Origin: Mucilaginibacter rubeus
GTDB taxonomy: Bacteria > Bacteroidota > Bacteroidia > Sphingobacteriales > Sphingobacteriaceae
DNA: 64,000 nucleotides
Assembly (NCBI RefSeq): GCF_003286415.2
Contig: NZ_CP043450.1
Coordinates: 3,038,001-3,102,000 of the forward strand
Reading direction: 5' to 3'
The number at the start of each line of letters is the position of its first letter. The first letter of the stretch is position 1. The notes below the pieces were generated by a model. That model saw nothing but the letters and a program-made list of their open reading frames with translations. It did not search any database and had not been told where the DNA came from. A program made the translations under genes and the position numbers. This document shows, piece after piece, positions 18,145 to 25,768 of the stretch.

Positions 18145-21100
18145 TCAAGCTTTTACTAATTGCTGCTGAAGTGCCTCCTCCAGCAAACGTTTAACCTCGG
18201 GCCGGCATGATCCGCATCCGGTTCCGGCTCCTGTCTGGCTGCAAACATCTGCCAGCTGCGTGCACCCGCTTGCTATTTTATTACGAATATTATCTGCACC
18301 TACGTTGTTACAACTGCAAACCAGCTTACCCAAAACAGGTTCGGCAGTTTTACCGCTGCGAAGTAGTTTAAGGCGCTTATCGCTTAGTTCGGTTTTATTG
18401 GCTATCAATTCTCTAAACTCCTGAAACTCGCCCTTATCACCAATTAAAATGGTGCCTACCAGCCTGTCCTGGTGAATAATACACTTCTTGTAATAGCGTT
18501 TGGCTTTATCTATAAATACAATCTCCTCATAATCCTTATCATTAGGGCAATCAGATAAACCGATACTGCACAAATCAAAGCCATGAATTTTGATGATATT
18601 CATAAACAAGCTACCCTTATAGTAACTGGCAATGTCGCCATTTATATATCCGGCAACAACAGCCGCCTGCTGTTCGGCAGCCGCGGTTATGCCGTATAGG
18701 GTACCCTGAAATTCGGCTATTTCACCAATGGCGTAGATGTTAGGATCGCTGGTGACCAAGCGTTCGTTCACTATTACGCCGCGCTTAATTTCAAGACCAC
18801 AATCCCTGGCAATTTCCAGGTTAGGCGTTGTGCCTATGGCCAGGATCATGGCATCGCAATCAATTTTTCGCCCACTTTTTAAACCTATACCGGTAAGTTT
18901 ACTACGACCATAGAACAACTGCACTTCATCATCATAAAAAATATCGCAGCCCTGGTCAACCATCTCTTCATGCAAAAGCCTGCTGCCAAGCTCATCCAGT
19001 TGCCGGTTTAAAAACCTTGACGTACGTTGAATAATAGTTATGGTGATTCCTATCTCACGCAGGGAAGCTGCCATTTCCAAACCCAACAAGCCACCACCTA
19101 CAATAACCACATGCCCGTTTTTAGGTACGTGCTTTTTAAAGTTATCGGCGTCGTTACGGCTACGCATGCTGAAGATGCCCGGCAACGATGGTACGTTTTT
19201 AGGGACAGCCGCTCGACTGCCGGTAGCCAGCAGCAGTACATCATAATATGTTTTTATGCCCCGGCTGTCCAGCACATATTTATTGGCACGATCTATTTTT
19301 TCGATGCTTACGCCTCGTAGCAACCTTATTTTAAGTTCAGGCTCTTCCTCATCGGTCATTTTTACCAGTTGCTCCCAGCGTTGTTCGCCGCTGATATAAT
19401 CGGGTAGCATTACGCGGTTGTAAAAAGGATGATCTTCTTTACTGAAAATAATGATCTCGTCATCCTTATTCAACTCGCGGTACGAGCGTACAAAGCCATG
19501 TGCACCTGCTCCGGCGCCCACTACCACAATTTTTTGGAAAGGTTTTTTATATTTTTCAACTTTTACCGCGCAATACTTAAAATCAGGTTCTTTCGATATT
19601 GGGTCTACGGCATCGTTGGTAACATTGTTAATGCGATGCAGGTCATTATTCAGAATCTTGCCCCAATGCATCGGCACAAAAATTACGCCTTGCTTTATCT
19701 GTTCGGTAAGCCGGGCTTTTACCCTTGCTTCGCCTCTACGGGACGTAATAATAGTAACGTCGCCTTCGCTAATACCCAAAACGGCAGCATCGGCAGGGTT
19801 GATCTCAACAAAAGACTCCTTAATATGCTGATTAAGCTTGTTCACCTTGCCGGTTTTACTCATGGTATGCCACTGATCGCGGATACGGCCGGTAGTGAGA
19901 ATGAAAGGATAATCATCATCAGGCATTTCGCTGCTATGCTTATCGGGCACAGCGCTGATTTGCGCGTTACCCGTAGCCGTGTAAAACTGCTTATCAGTAA
20001 ACAATCTGGAAGTTCCGGGCGCTGCCTGGCGTTTTTTATATGGCCATTGTACCGAGCGCTGCTGTTTAATGATATCATAGCTAAGTCCGCTGATATCAAT
20101 ATTGGTTTTAGCGGTAAGTTTAGCGTGCTCGGCATAAATTTCAGCAGCGTTTTTAAAGTCAAAGCCCTTATATCCCATTTTACGGGCAAAACGGCAAATG
20201 ATCTCGCTATCGGGCATAGCTTCACCCGGTGGATCAAGTATTTTATTGAGGTAGCTGATACGCCTTTCGGAATTGGTCATAGTCCCTTCCTTTTCGGCCC
20301 AAGCCGCAGCCGGAAGAATCACATCGGCATAAGCCAAAGTTTCGGGCTTATTGCTGATCTCCTGAACCACCACAAATTTTGCTTTTTTCAGGGCTTCCTC
20401 AGCCAGCCGTACATTCGGCAAACTGGTAAGCGGATTAGTACACATGATCCAGATAGCTTTAAGGCTACCATCATTCAGGGCCTCAAACATTTCGGTTGCA
20501 GTTAGCCCCGGCTTGGCGGCTATTTCTTTTCCGCCCCAAAACTTTTCAACCTCTGCCCTGTGAACCGGGTTCGCCAGGTTACGATGCGCCGGTAAAAGGT
20601 TTGCAAGGCCACCAACCTCGCGCCCCCCCATAGCATTCGGCTGGCCGGTTAATGAAAGCGGCCCGGAGCCCGGTTTACCAATATGACCAGTTATTAAACT
20701 AAGGTTTATGAGGCTCAGGTTTTTATTTACCCCAACAGAACTTTGGTTTAAGCCCATTGTCCACATGGTGATAAAGCCTTTTGCTTCGGCGATATACTGG
20801 GCCGCAAGGCGGATATCACTTTCACTAACACCACAAATAGCCGATGATTCGGCAAGGGTGCGTTCGAACACCAGTTTACTATACTGTTCAAAACCATCGG
20901 CATGGTTAGTCACGAAGTCAATATCGATGTCGCCATTCTCAATCAACACCCTGCCGATAGCGTGGTTCAGCGTGATATCGGTACCGGGGTTCAATTGAAG
21001 GTGCAGGTCGGCACTGCTGCAGGTATCCGTAACCCGCGGATCAACCACAATGATCTTCACATCAGGATTGGCGGCTTTATGCGCCTCAACCCTTCTCCAT

Positions 21101-21657
21101 AAAATAGGATGGCACCAGGCTGGATTGGCCCCGGTTACATAAAAGCAATCGGCCAGTTCAATATCATCATAACAAACGGGCACGGAGTCTTCGCCCAGGG
21201 CTATTTTATAAGCAGCTACAGCGCTGCTCATACACAAGCGCGAATTAGTATCGATATTATTACTACCGATAAAACCCTTAATCAGCTTATTAACAACATA
21301 ATATTCCTCGGTAAGGCATTGTCCCGAAGCGTAAAACGCTACCGAATCCGGGCCGTATTTATCGATAAATGTTTTGAAAATAGCTGCTGTACGCTCCAAT
21401 GCATCATCCCAGCTAACCCTTTGCAGGGGCATGCTTTTATTATAGCGCATTTGAGGGTACAGCAGCCTGTCTGATTTATCGTTGGCAGTATAATGCAGGT
21501 TGAGTCCCTTACTGCACAGCATCCCTTTATTTACGGGATAATCTTTATCACCCTCAAGCGTTATACTGCCATTTTTTTCTTTATTAATGACCACGCCGCA
21601 GCCAACCCCGCAATAACAGCAGGTGCTTGTAAATGTATTTTGTTGTGAGCGCTTCAT
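18145..21657 (-). CDS. nasA: Assimilatory nitrate reductase fused to NADH:FAD reductase and BFD [2Fe-2S] domain
   Basis: 1170 residues in three parts. Residues 1-700 are a molybdopterin nitrate reductase of the NasA type: N-terminal [4Fe-4S] ligands Cys13, Cys16, Cys20 and Cys48; NTDSRLCMSS-type Mo-site region (SRLCMSSAVAAYK); GQPNAMGGREVGGL; C-terminal MHWG. Residues about 706-1090 are an FAD/NAD(P) pyridine-nucleotide oxidoreductase like the N-terminus of NirB (VVVGAGAGAHG, LLLATGSRA, VIVGGGLLGLEMA, IYAIGE). Residues about 1108-1165 are a BFD-type [2Fe-2S] domain (VCSCNN, TGCGSCRPE). The fusion would let one chain reduce nitrate to nitrite in the cytoplasm with NADH. It lies 91 bp from narK and 4 bp from the rubredoxin gene. 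Confidence 0.92.
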   Translation of the reverse strand: MKRSQQNTFTSTCCYCGVGCGVVINKEKNGSITLEGDKDYPVNKGMLCSKGLNLHYTANDKSDRLLYPQMRYNKSMPLQRVSWDDALERTAAIFKTFIDKYGPDSVAFYASGQCLTEEYYVVNKLIKGFIGSNNIDTNSRLCMSSAVAAYKIALGEDSVPVCYDDIELADCFYVTGANPAWCHPILWRRVEAHKAANPDVKIIVVDPRVTDTCSSADLHLQLNPGTDITLNHAIGRVLIENGDIDIDFVTNHADGFEQYSKLVFERTLAESSAICGVSESDIRLAAQYIAEAKGFITMWTMGLNQSSVGVNKNLSLINLSLITGHIGKPGSGPLSLTGQPNAMGGREVGGLANLLPAHRNLANPVHRAEVEKFWGGKEIAAKPGLTATEMFEALNDGSLKAIWIMCTNPLTSLPNVRLAEEALKKAKFVVVQEISNKPETLAYADVILPAAAWAEKEGTMTNSERRISYLNKILDPPGEAMPDSEIICRFARKMGYKGFDFKNAAEIYAEHAKLTAKTNIDISGLSYDIIKQQRSVQWPYKKRQAAPGTSRLFTDKQFYTATGNAQISAVPDKHSSEMPDDDYPFILTTGRIRDQWHTMSKTGKVNKLNQHIKESFVEINPADAAVLGISEGDVTIITSRRGEARVKARLTEQIKQGVIFVPMHWGKILNNDLHRINNVTNDAVDPISKEPDFKYCAVKVEKYKKPFQKIVVVGAGAGAHGFVRSYRELNKDDEIIIFSKEDHPFYNRVMLPDYISGEQRWEQLVKMTDEEEPELKIRLLRGVSIEKIDRANKYVLDSRGIKTYYDVLLLATGSRAAVPKNVPSLPGIFSMRSRNDADNFKKHVPKNGHVVIVGGGLLGLEMAASLREIGITITIIQRTSRFLNRQLDELGSRLLHEEMVDQGCDIFYDDEVQLFYGRSKLTGIGLKSGRKIDCDAMILAIGTTPNLEIARDCGLEIKRGVIVNERLVTSDPNIYAIGEIAEFQGTLYGITAAAEQQAAVVAGYINGDIASYYKGSLFMNIIKIHGFDLCSIGLSDCPNDKDYEEIVFIDKAKRYYKKCIIHQDRLVGTILIGDKGEFQEFRELIANKTELSDKRLKLLRSGKTAEPVLGKLVCSCNNVGADNIRNKIASGCTQLADVCSQTGAGTGCGSCRPEVKRLLEEALQQQLVKA

Positions 21658-21663
21658 TTTTAA

Positions 21664-21753
21664 CTTAAAGCTGAAGGCTTGAGGCCTAAAGCTTTGTTTT
21701 TCGTTCTTTATCTTTATTAGTATTCAAAAAAGCTTTCCGCCTTTGGCTTTAAG
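21664..21753. repeat. Palindromic intergenic repeat, copy 1
   Basis: The left part (CTTAAAGC at 21664-21671, then AAGGC and AAAGCTTT at 21688-21695) pairs with the right part (AAAGCTTT at 21729-21736, GCCTTTGG, GCTTTAAG at 21746-21753), giving a long imperfect stem. The right arm overlaps the narK stop. A related element flanks narK on its other side (23052-23144). Confidence 0.6.
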
Positions 21754-23044
21754 CTACGCTTCCTGCTAATACGGCATCTTTTGCAGGTTCGGTAACAGCT
21801 TGTTTTTGGAAACGGGTTACCAAAACAATTGCAGAAACAATCATTACCGTAATACCGATATAAGTAAATGCCTGTACATAGGTGATATGCTCTGATTTAA
21901 AAAGGAAACCAAATAACATCCCGCCAAGGTTACCACCGGCGCCCACTATACCGCTTACCATGCCCACATTTTTGTTATTGATGAAAGGCACGATACCATA
22001 AGTAGCCCCATTTGACATTTTAAGGAACAGCGCGAATGATAGCATAGATATAATAGCCATTGTAAGATTGCCCGATTGTGCAAACAGGATGAGACCAATG
22101 CCTTCCAGCAGTAAAACACCCGCCAGCAGCAGGCCTTTGCCACGCATGCCGAATTTGCCGCCAACTTTATCAGATACAATGCCGCCCAATGCCCTCGCAA
22201 AAAGGTTCATGAACCCGAATATGCCGGCCCAAAAACCGGCTGAACTTTGCGACAGGTGAAAGGTATCTACGAAATGCAGTGAAGCCACGTTGTCAAAAGT
22301 GATCTCCATACCAAAGCACATGGCATAGGCCATGGTCAATGCCCAAACGCGCCAGTCGGCCAATATTGACCAATCTGTTTTTGACGGATTGGTTTTGGCA
22401 TAACCAATCTCGTCATAATTACCATTAGGGGTATCTTTAGTGAATTTCCAGTATAAAAAAGCAATTGCCAGCATCAGTACTCCCGGTACAATCATGGCAT
22501 AGCGCCAGGCTTCGGCTTTGGTATAGCCAGCCCCTACAATTGCGGCAAATATTAAAGGCATTACCATATTGGTTACCCCGCCGCCAAGGTTGCCCCAGCC
22601 ACCGGTTACCGCGTTGGCGGTACCTTTTATATTGGGCGCAAACATCATTGAGGTATGGAACTGGGTAATTACAAATGATGAACCAATTACCCCAATAGCC
22701 AAACGGAACAATAAAAACGAAGTATAATCATGCGCCAGGCCTACCAGGAACACAGGTAAGGAACCAACTATCAACAACCTGACGGCTGTTTTCCGTGGCC
22801 CCCAGGTATCACAAAGTTTACCAATAATAAGGCGGGCTATGATTGTTGCCGCTACCGAAGCGATAATGGTATTCCCCACTTGTCCTTTACTTAAATGCAG
22901 TTCGGCGCGAATGGTTGGCATTAACGGCGCCAGGCCAAACCAACCAAAAAAGCACACAAAAAACATAAGCCATGTAATGTGAAAGGTGCGCATTTGAATG
23001 CCTTTCAGCGAGAATATATTGAGTTTAGTAAGTTGTTTTTCCAT
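21749..23044 (-). CDS. NarK/NasA-type nitrate/nitrite MFS transporter
   Basis: A 431-residue, about 12-helix protein of the nitrate-nitrite porter family in the inner membrane. Evidence: TWLMFFVCFFGWFGLAPLMP in helix 1, GKLCDTWGPRKT in the first cytoplasmic loop, and the two nitrate-signature segments GWGNLGGGVTNMVMP and GAGGNLGGMLFGFL, whose glycine-rich helices line the substrate path. It should bring nitrate into the cytoplasm for the NasA fusion. The gene lies between the porin and nitrate reductase genes and is flanked on both sides by related palindromic repeats. Whether it also exports nitrite cannot be judged. Confidence 0.93.
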   Translation of the reverse strand: MEKQLTKLNIFSLKGIQMRTFHITWLMFFVCFFGWFGLAPLMPTIRAELHLSKGQVGNTIIASVAATIIARLIIGKLCDTWGPRKTAVRLLIVGSLPVFLVGLAHDYTSFLLFRLAIGVIGSSFVITQFHTSMMFAPNIKGTANAVTGGWGNLGGGVTNMVMPLIFAAIVGAGYTKAEAWRYAMIVPGVLMLAIAFLYWKFTKDTPNGNYDEIGYAKTNPSKTDWSILADWRVWALTMAYAMCFGMEITFDNVASLHFVDTFHLSQSSAGFWAGIFGFMNLFARALGGIVSDKVGGKFGMRGKGLLLAGVLLLEGIGLILFAQSGNLTMAIISMLSFALFLKMSNGATYGIVPFINNKNVGMVSGIVGAGGNLGGMLFGFLFKSEHITYVQAFTYIGITVMIVSAIVLVTRFQKQAVTEPAKDAVLAGSVA

Positions 23045-23051
23045 TTTTTCT

Positions 23052-23150
23052 AAGCTTTAAGCTCAAAGCCCGCAGGCCGAAAGCTTTTGTTTTTTACTCT
23101 GATTTATTTAGCGCTTTTAGCTTTAGGCTTTGAGCCTTAAGCTTTCTGCT
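23052..23150. repeat. Palindromic intergenic repeat, copy 2
   Basis: Arms 23052-23070 and 23126-23144 match as inverted repeats at 17 of 19 bases (AAGCTTTAAGCTCAAAGCC and its partner). The inner part AGGCCGAAAGCTTTTG resembles AGGCCTAAAGCTTTG in copy 1. It lies wholly in the 110-bp gap between the porin and narK genes. Confidence 0.62.
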
Positions 23151-23154
23151 CCCA

Positions 23155-24696
23155 TTACTTATTCAAAAACTCGGGTTTAATGTTAAGCTGCAGGTATGCC
23201 CAAAATGGGTGCAGCTTATTTGCATCAGGCGTTAAGCCTTTGGCATACTCCATACTATGGGTTGCCGCCATGTAGGATAAACCCAAATCAACAACGGTAA
23301 ATTTGTTAAGCTTATAGCTGTTGGTAAGGTCAAATTCGGTACCGAGGTATTTATCAATAGGTTGCCCGTCAGTTGCTTTCTGATCTTTTGCCAGCAGGAA
23401 GTAATGGTTAGCCAGTTCTGTGCTAAAGCGCTTATTATCTGAAAGATATTTTATTTTAAGATAAGGGTTACTTAAGCCTCCAGTCGGAGATCCGCTGACG
23501 GCATAAAAATAATCCATATAGCCCCAGAACTTGTGCGGGGTACCATACAGCGGGTCAAACCGGTGATCAGTTTTTGAAGATGAAAAAGAATCATTGCCCG
23601 ATAGATAATCCCAGCCGGCTGTATAAGCGAGGTTACCGCCTTTATAACATAAGGATGTTGTAAAAGTATATGCGCTCAACTCGGCACCATCACGGTTATG
23701 ACCGCCCTGGTAGTAGAACCCGCCGGTTGCAGCCCATTCATCTTTATTACCGAAAACGGGGTTGACAAGCAAACCGGTTGTGTAGCGGGTATTAACACCA
23801 GGCTGATTAAACCGGCGGCCATAGATATAGCCAACGTCCTCACCGGATACATTTTTTACCGAATCAAGCTTGTATTTGGCAAACTGATCGGCCAGGAAAA
23901 GACCGCTTATTTTGGTCTTGTTTAATTTTTTTGCAAAGTAGAGATATTCAAGTGCTTTATAGTTTTGATTTTGCCCGTTGGTTCCGGGCGGATTTAAGAA
24001 TGACAAGTTACCGTTTTTAGCGCTAACACCCGATGCGTTTACCAGTGGAATAAGTCCGGCCGGTGTATTAGCTAAATTACCTTTGCTATCTTTAATGGTA
24101 GCCGGTACGTTTGCCGGTGTATAGTAAGTTCCGTTATAGTTAATAGCATCTGAGCTTTGATTAAAAGCAGCGCCCAGATCAAGCTGCCAGCCCGATTGAA
24201 GAAGTTTTAATACTATAGCATCATGCCTGCGCCCCTGTTGTATCCAGTCGGTAGCACCAAGCAGGCGTTCATCGTCATAGCTGATTTCCTGCCGGCCAGC
24301 TTTAATAGCAAAATAATCGACAGGTGATTTCTTGAAAGAAGTGTCTTTTTTGTTAGAGAGGATCAATTCGGCCCAGGCTTCGTGGAGGCTTAGCCTGTTG
24401 CCATCGTTAATAGTAATTGTTGAGGCATCCTGGCCCCAAAGCCTTACATCCTGTACCGAGGTTTGAAAAATAAGCTTGCTGCTTTTGTAATTAAAGGAGA
24501 GCCGCGTTCGTTGTGATACAAAGGCCGCGTTTTTGTTACCTATCGGTTCTAAAGTCCCATAACCATCACGTAATTCGCCTCTTGTTTTGATCTGACCGGT
24601 TAAAGACAGCTGCGCGGAGGCATTATAAGAAACAAAACATGATATAATTAATAGAATTTTCCCAATAGTGTATTGATTACATACATTTTTGTACAT
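23155..24696 (-). CDS. Alginate-export-family outer-membrane porin, probable nitrate porin
   Basis: A 513-residue outer-membrane beta-barrel. Signal peptide about residues 1-28 (ending SYNASAQ). The family is seen in LSLTGQIKTRGELRDGYG, SQRTRLSFNYKSSKLIFQTSVQD, HEAWAEL, KAGRQEISYDDERLLGATDW, RRHDAIVLK, with beta-strand alternation throughout and a final LQLNIKPEF. Members named alginate export (AlgE-like) are general porins, and many in Bacteroidota sit in nitrate operons. The position ahead of narK and nasA points to nitrate passage across the outer membrane (inference). Its upstream region has a promoter-like pair (24843-24874), a hairpin in the leader and a strongly G-poor tract. Confidence 0.84.
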   Translation of the reverse strand: MYKNVCNQYTIGKILLIISCFVSYNASAQLSLTGQIKTRGELRDGYGTLEPIGNKNAAFVSQRTRLSFNYKSSKLIFQTSVQDVRLWGQDASTITINDGNRLSLHEAWAELILSNKKDTSFKKSPVDYFAIKAGRQEISYDDERLLGATDWIQQGRRHDAIVLKLLQSGWQLDLGAAFNQSSDAINYNGTYYTPANVPATIKDSKGNLANTPAGLIPLVNASGVSAKNGNLSFLNPPGTNGQNQNYKALEYLYFAKKLNKTKISGLFLADQFAKYKLDSVKNVSGEDVGYIYGRRFNQPGVNTRYTTGLLVNPVFGNKDEWAATGGFYYQGGHNRDGAELSAYTFTTSLCYKGGNLAYTAGWDYLSGNDSFSSSKTDHRFDPLYGTPHKFWGYMDYFYAVSGSPTGGLSNPYLKIKYLSDNKRFSTELANHYFLLAKDQKATDGQPIDKYLGTEFDLTNSYKLNKFTVVDLGLSYMAATHSMEYAKGLTPDANKLHPFWAYLQLNIKPEFLNK

Positions 24697-24740
24697 TTGA
24701 AATGGTTTTTTATTTGTTAAAGCGATTAAAAACTGTTTAA

Positions 24741-24771
24741 CCCTGTCTGGGAATGCGACCTCCCGGCAGGG
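24741..24771 (+). terminator. Terminator-like hairpin in the porin gene leader
   Basis: CCCTGTCTGGGA (24741-24752) pairs with TCCCGGCAGGG (24761-24771), with small internal mismatches, and CTTTTTTAT follows on the plus strand. As drawn it would stop plus-strand transcription, yet no plus-strand gene lies upstream. In the leftward mRNA it would be a hairpin about 45-75 nt before the porin start codon. Confidence 0.5.
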
Positions 24772-24842
24772 CTTTTTTATGTTTTTTTGATTTTCATCAT
24801 AGGCACTATCTTTTTTCTATTTTTTGATTGAATTAATTATGA

Positions 24843-24874
24843 TAAATATAACTTATTTAATGATTAAGTACAAA
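24843..24874 (-). promoter_or_regulatory. Candidate promoter of nitrate uptake operon
   Basis: On the minus strand TTTG (24874-24871) and TATATTTA (24850-24843) are 20 bp apart. This matches the Bacteroidota pattern TTTG / TAnnTTTG with one mismatch. A start near 24836 gives a leader of about 140 nt before the porin gene. Confidence 0.5.
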
Positions 24875-24879
24875 TAATC

Positions 24880-25310
24880 AATTTTTAAAGTTAATTTTTA
24901 TGATAAAAGTTAGTATAAATTGATTTTTTTGGCAAAAACTCAATTTTAAAACATATAAAAACTACAGAAATACATTTTTAACAATTTTTTTACGAACATT
25001 ACACATCAAAAACAAATAAAAAACTAATACAAATCATATAAACAATCAAAACCAAACGCACAAAACTTCTAAAACAGAATAAAAAATCAAACAAACTCAC
25101 AAAAACCAAACAACAACCAAGCTAACACATTTAAAAAACAACAAAAACAAAACACACGCCATCATAAAAATCAATCAAAGTGTAACAATTACACAACAAA
25201 TCATTCAAAGCCCGCCCATTTCACCTCAAAACACGCTATTTCTTCTATATCGAATTAACAAAACCAAGCAAAATCGAAAAAGCAACAATTAAATTCCGAA
25301 ATATCGCGCA
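24880..25310. other. G-depleted, strand-asymmetric A/C-rich tract
   Basis: There is no ORF here. The plus strand is made almost only of A, C and T: between 24961 and 25200 I count 8 G against 52 C in 240 bases. It lies between the nirD terminator and the promoter of the nitrate porin operon. Confidence 0.6.
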
Positions 25311-25311
25311 T

Positions 25312-25345
25312 AAAAAAGCGCTATTGCCCTACTTGACAACAGCGC
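25312..25345 (-). terminator. Rho-independent terminator of nirBD
   Basis: On the minus strand GCGCTGTTG (25345-25337) pairs with CAATAGCGC (25326-25318) around a 10-base loop, one G-T type mismatch, followed directly by TTTTTTA. It lies 27 bp after the nirD stop and separates nirBD from the porin operon. Confidence 0.85.
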
Positions 25346-25371
25346 CCGATACGAATTACTTCCTATAATTC

Positions 25372-25722
25372 TTAATCGATCCCTACAAAAACTTTTCCGT
25401 CGGCTATTTTTACCGGATACGTCTTCAAAACCAACTCTTCTTCACCTAAACACTCCCCGGTAAGCAGTGAAAATGTCTTTTTATGAAAAGGACAGGCCAC
25501 CTTCGGCTCACAGTTTTCACCTGCACTACCAATCATTCCGCGCGAGATAGCCATTTGCTGCTTATGCGGACAAAGATTTTGAGTAGCATACCACTCATTG
25601 CGGCGTGCAAAATTAAATATCGCTATCTGCTCATCGCCATGCTTGATACATGAGCCACCATTTTCGGGCACATCATCAACATAACAAGCCATAATCCATT
25701 GTGTTGCTATTACAGTTTCCAT
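25372..25722 (-). CDS. nirD: Nitrite reductase (NADH) small subunit, Rieske type
   Basis: A 116-residue Rieske-fold protein. Both cluster-binding motifs are complete: C-x-H at Cys51/His53 (CPH) and C-x2-H at Cys77/His80 (CPFH), so it may carry a [2Fe-2S] cluster, unlike short NirD proteins that lack these ligands. It should be the small partner of NirB in NADH-dependent reduction of nitrite to ammonium in the cytoplasm. The gene follows nirB on the same strand with a 46-bp gap and is closed by a strong terminator. Confidence 0.92.
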   Translation of the reverse strand: METVIATQWIMACYVDDVPENGGSCIKHGDEQIAIFNFARRNEWYATQNLCPHKQQMAISRGMIGSAGENCEPKVACPFHKKTFSLLTGECLGEEELVLKTYPVKIADGKVFVGID

Positions 25723-25768
25723 TGTGTTTTCTTTTAAATAATGACCAATCTAACTTCAGACTAAAAAA

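Noticed and set aside
19429..20505. 358-codon plus-strand frame inside the nitrate reductase gene
   Set aside because: It is antisense to a clear NasA/NirB-type coding region; its own protein has no domain and the other strand has intact motifs.
24880..25310. Origin or CRISPR leader in the A/C-rich tract
   Set aside because: No regular repeats, no DnaA-box cluster and no cas genes nearby.
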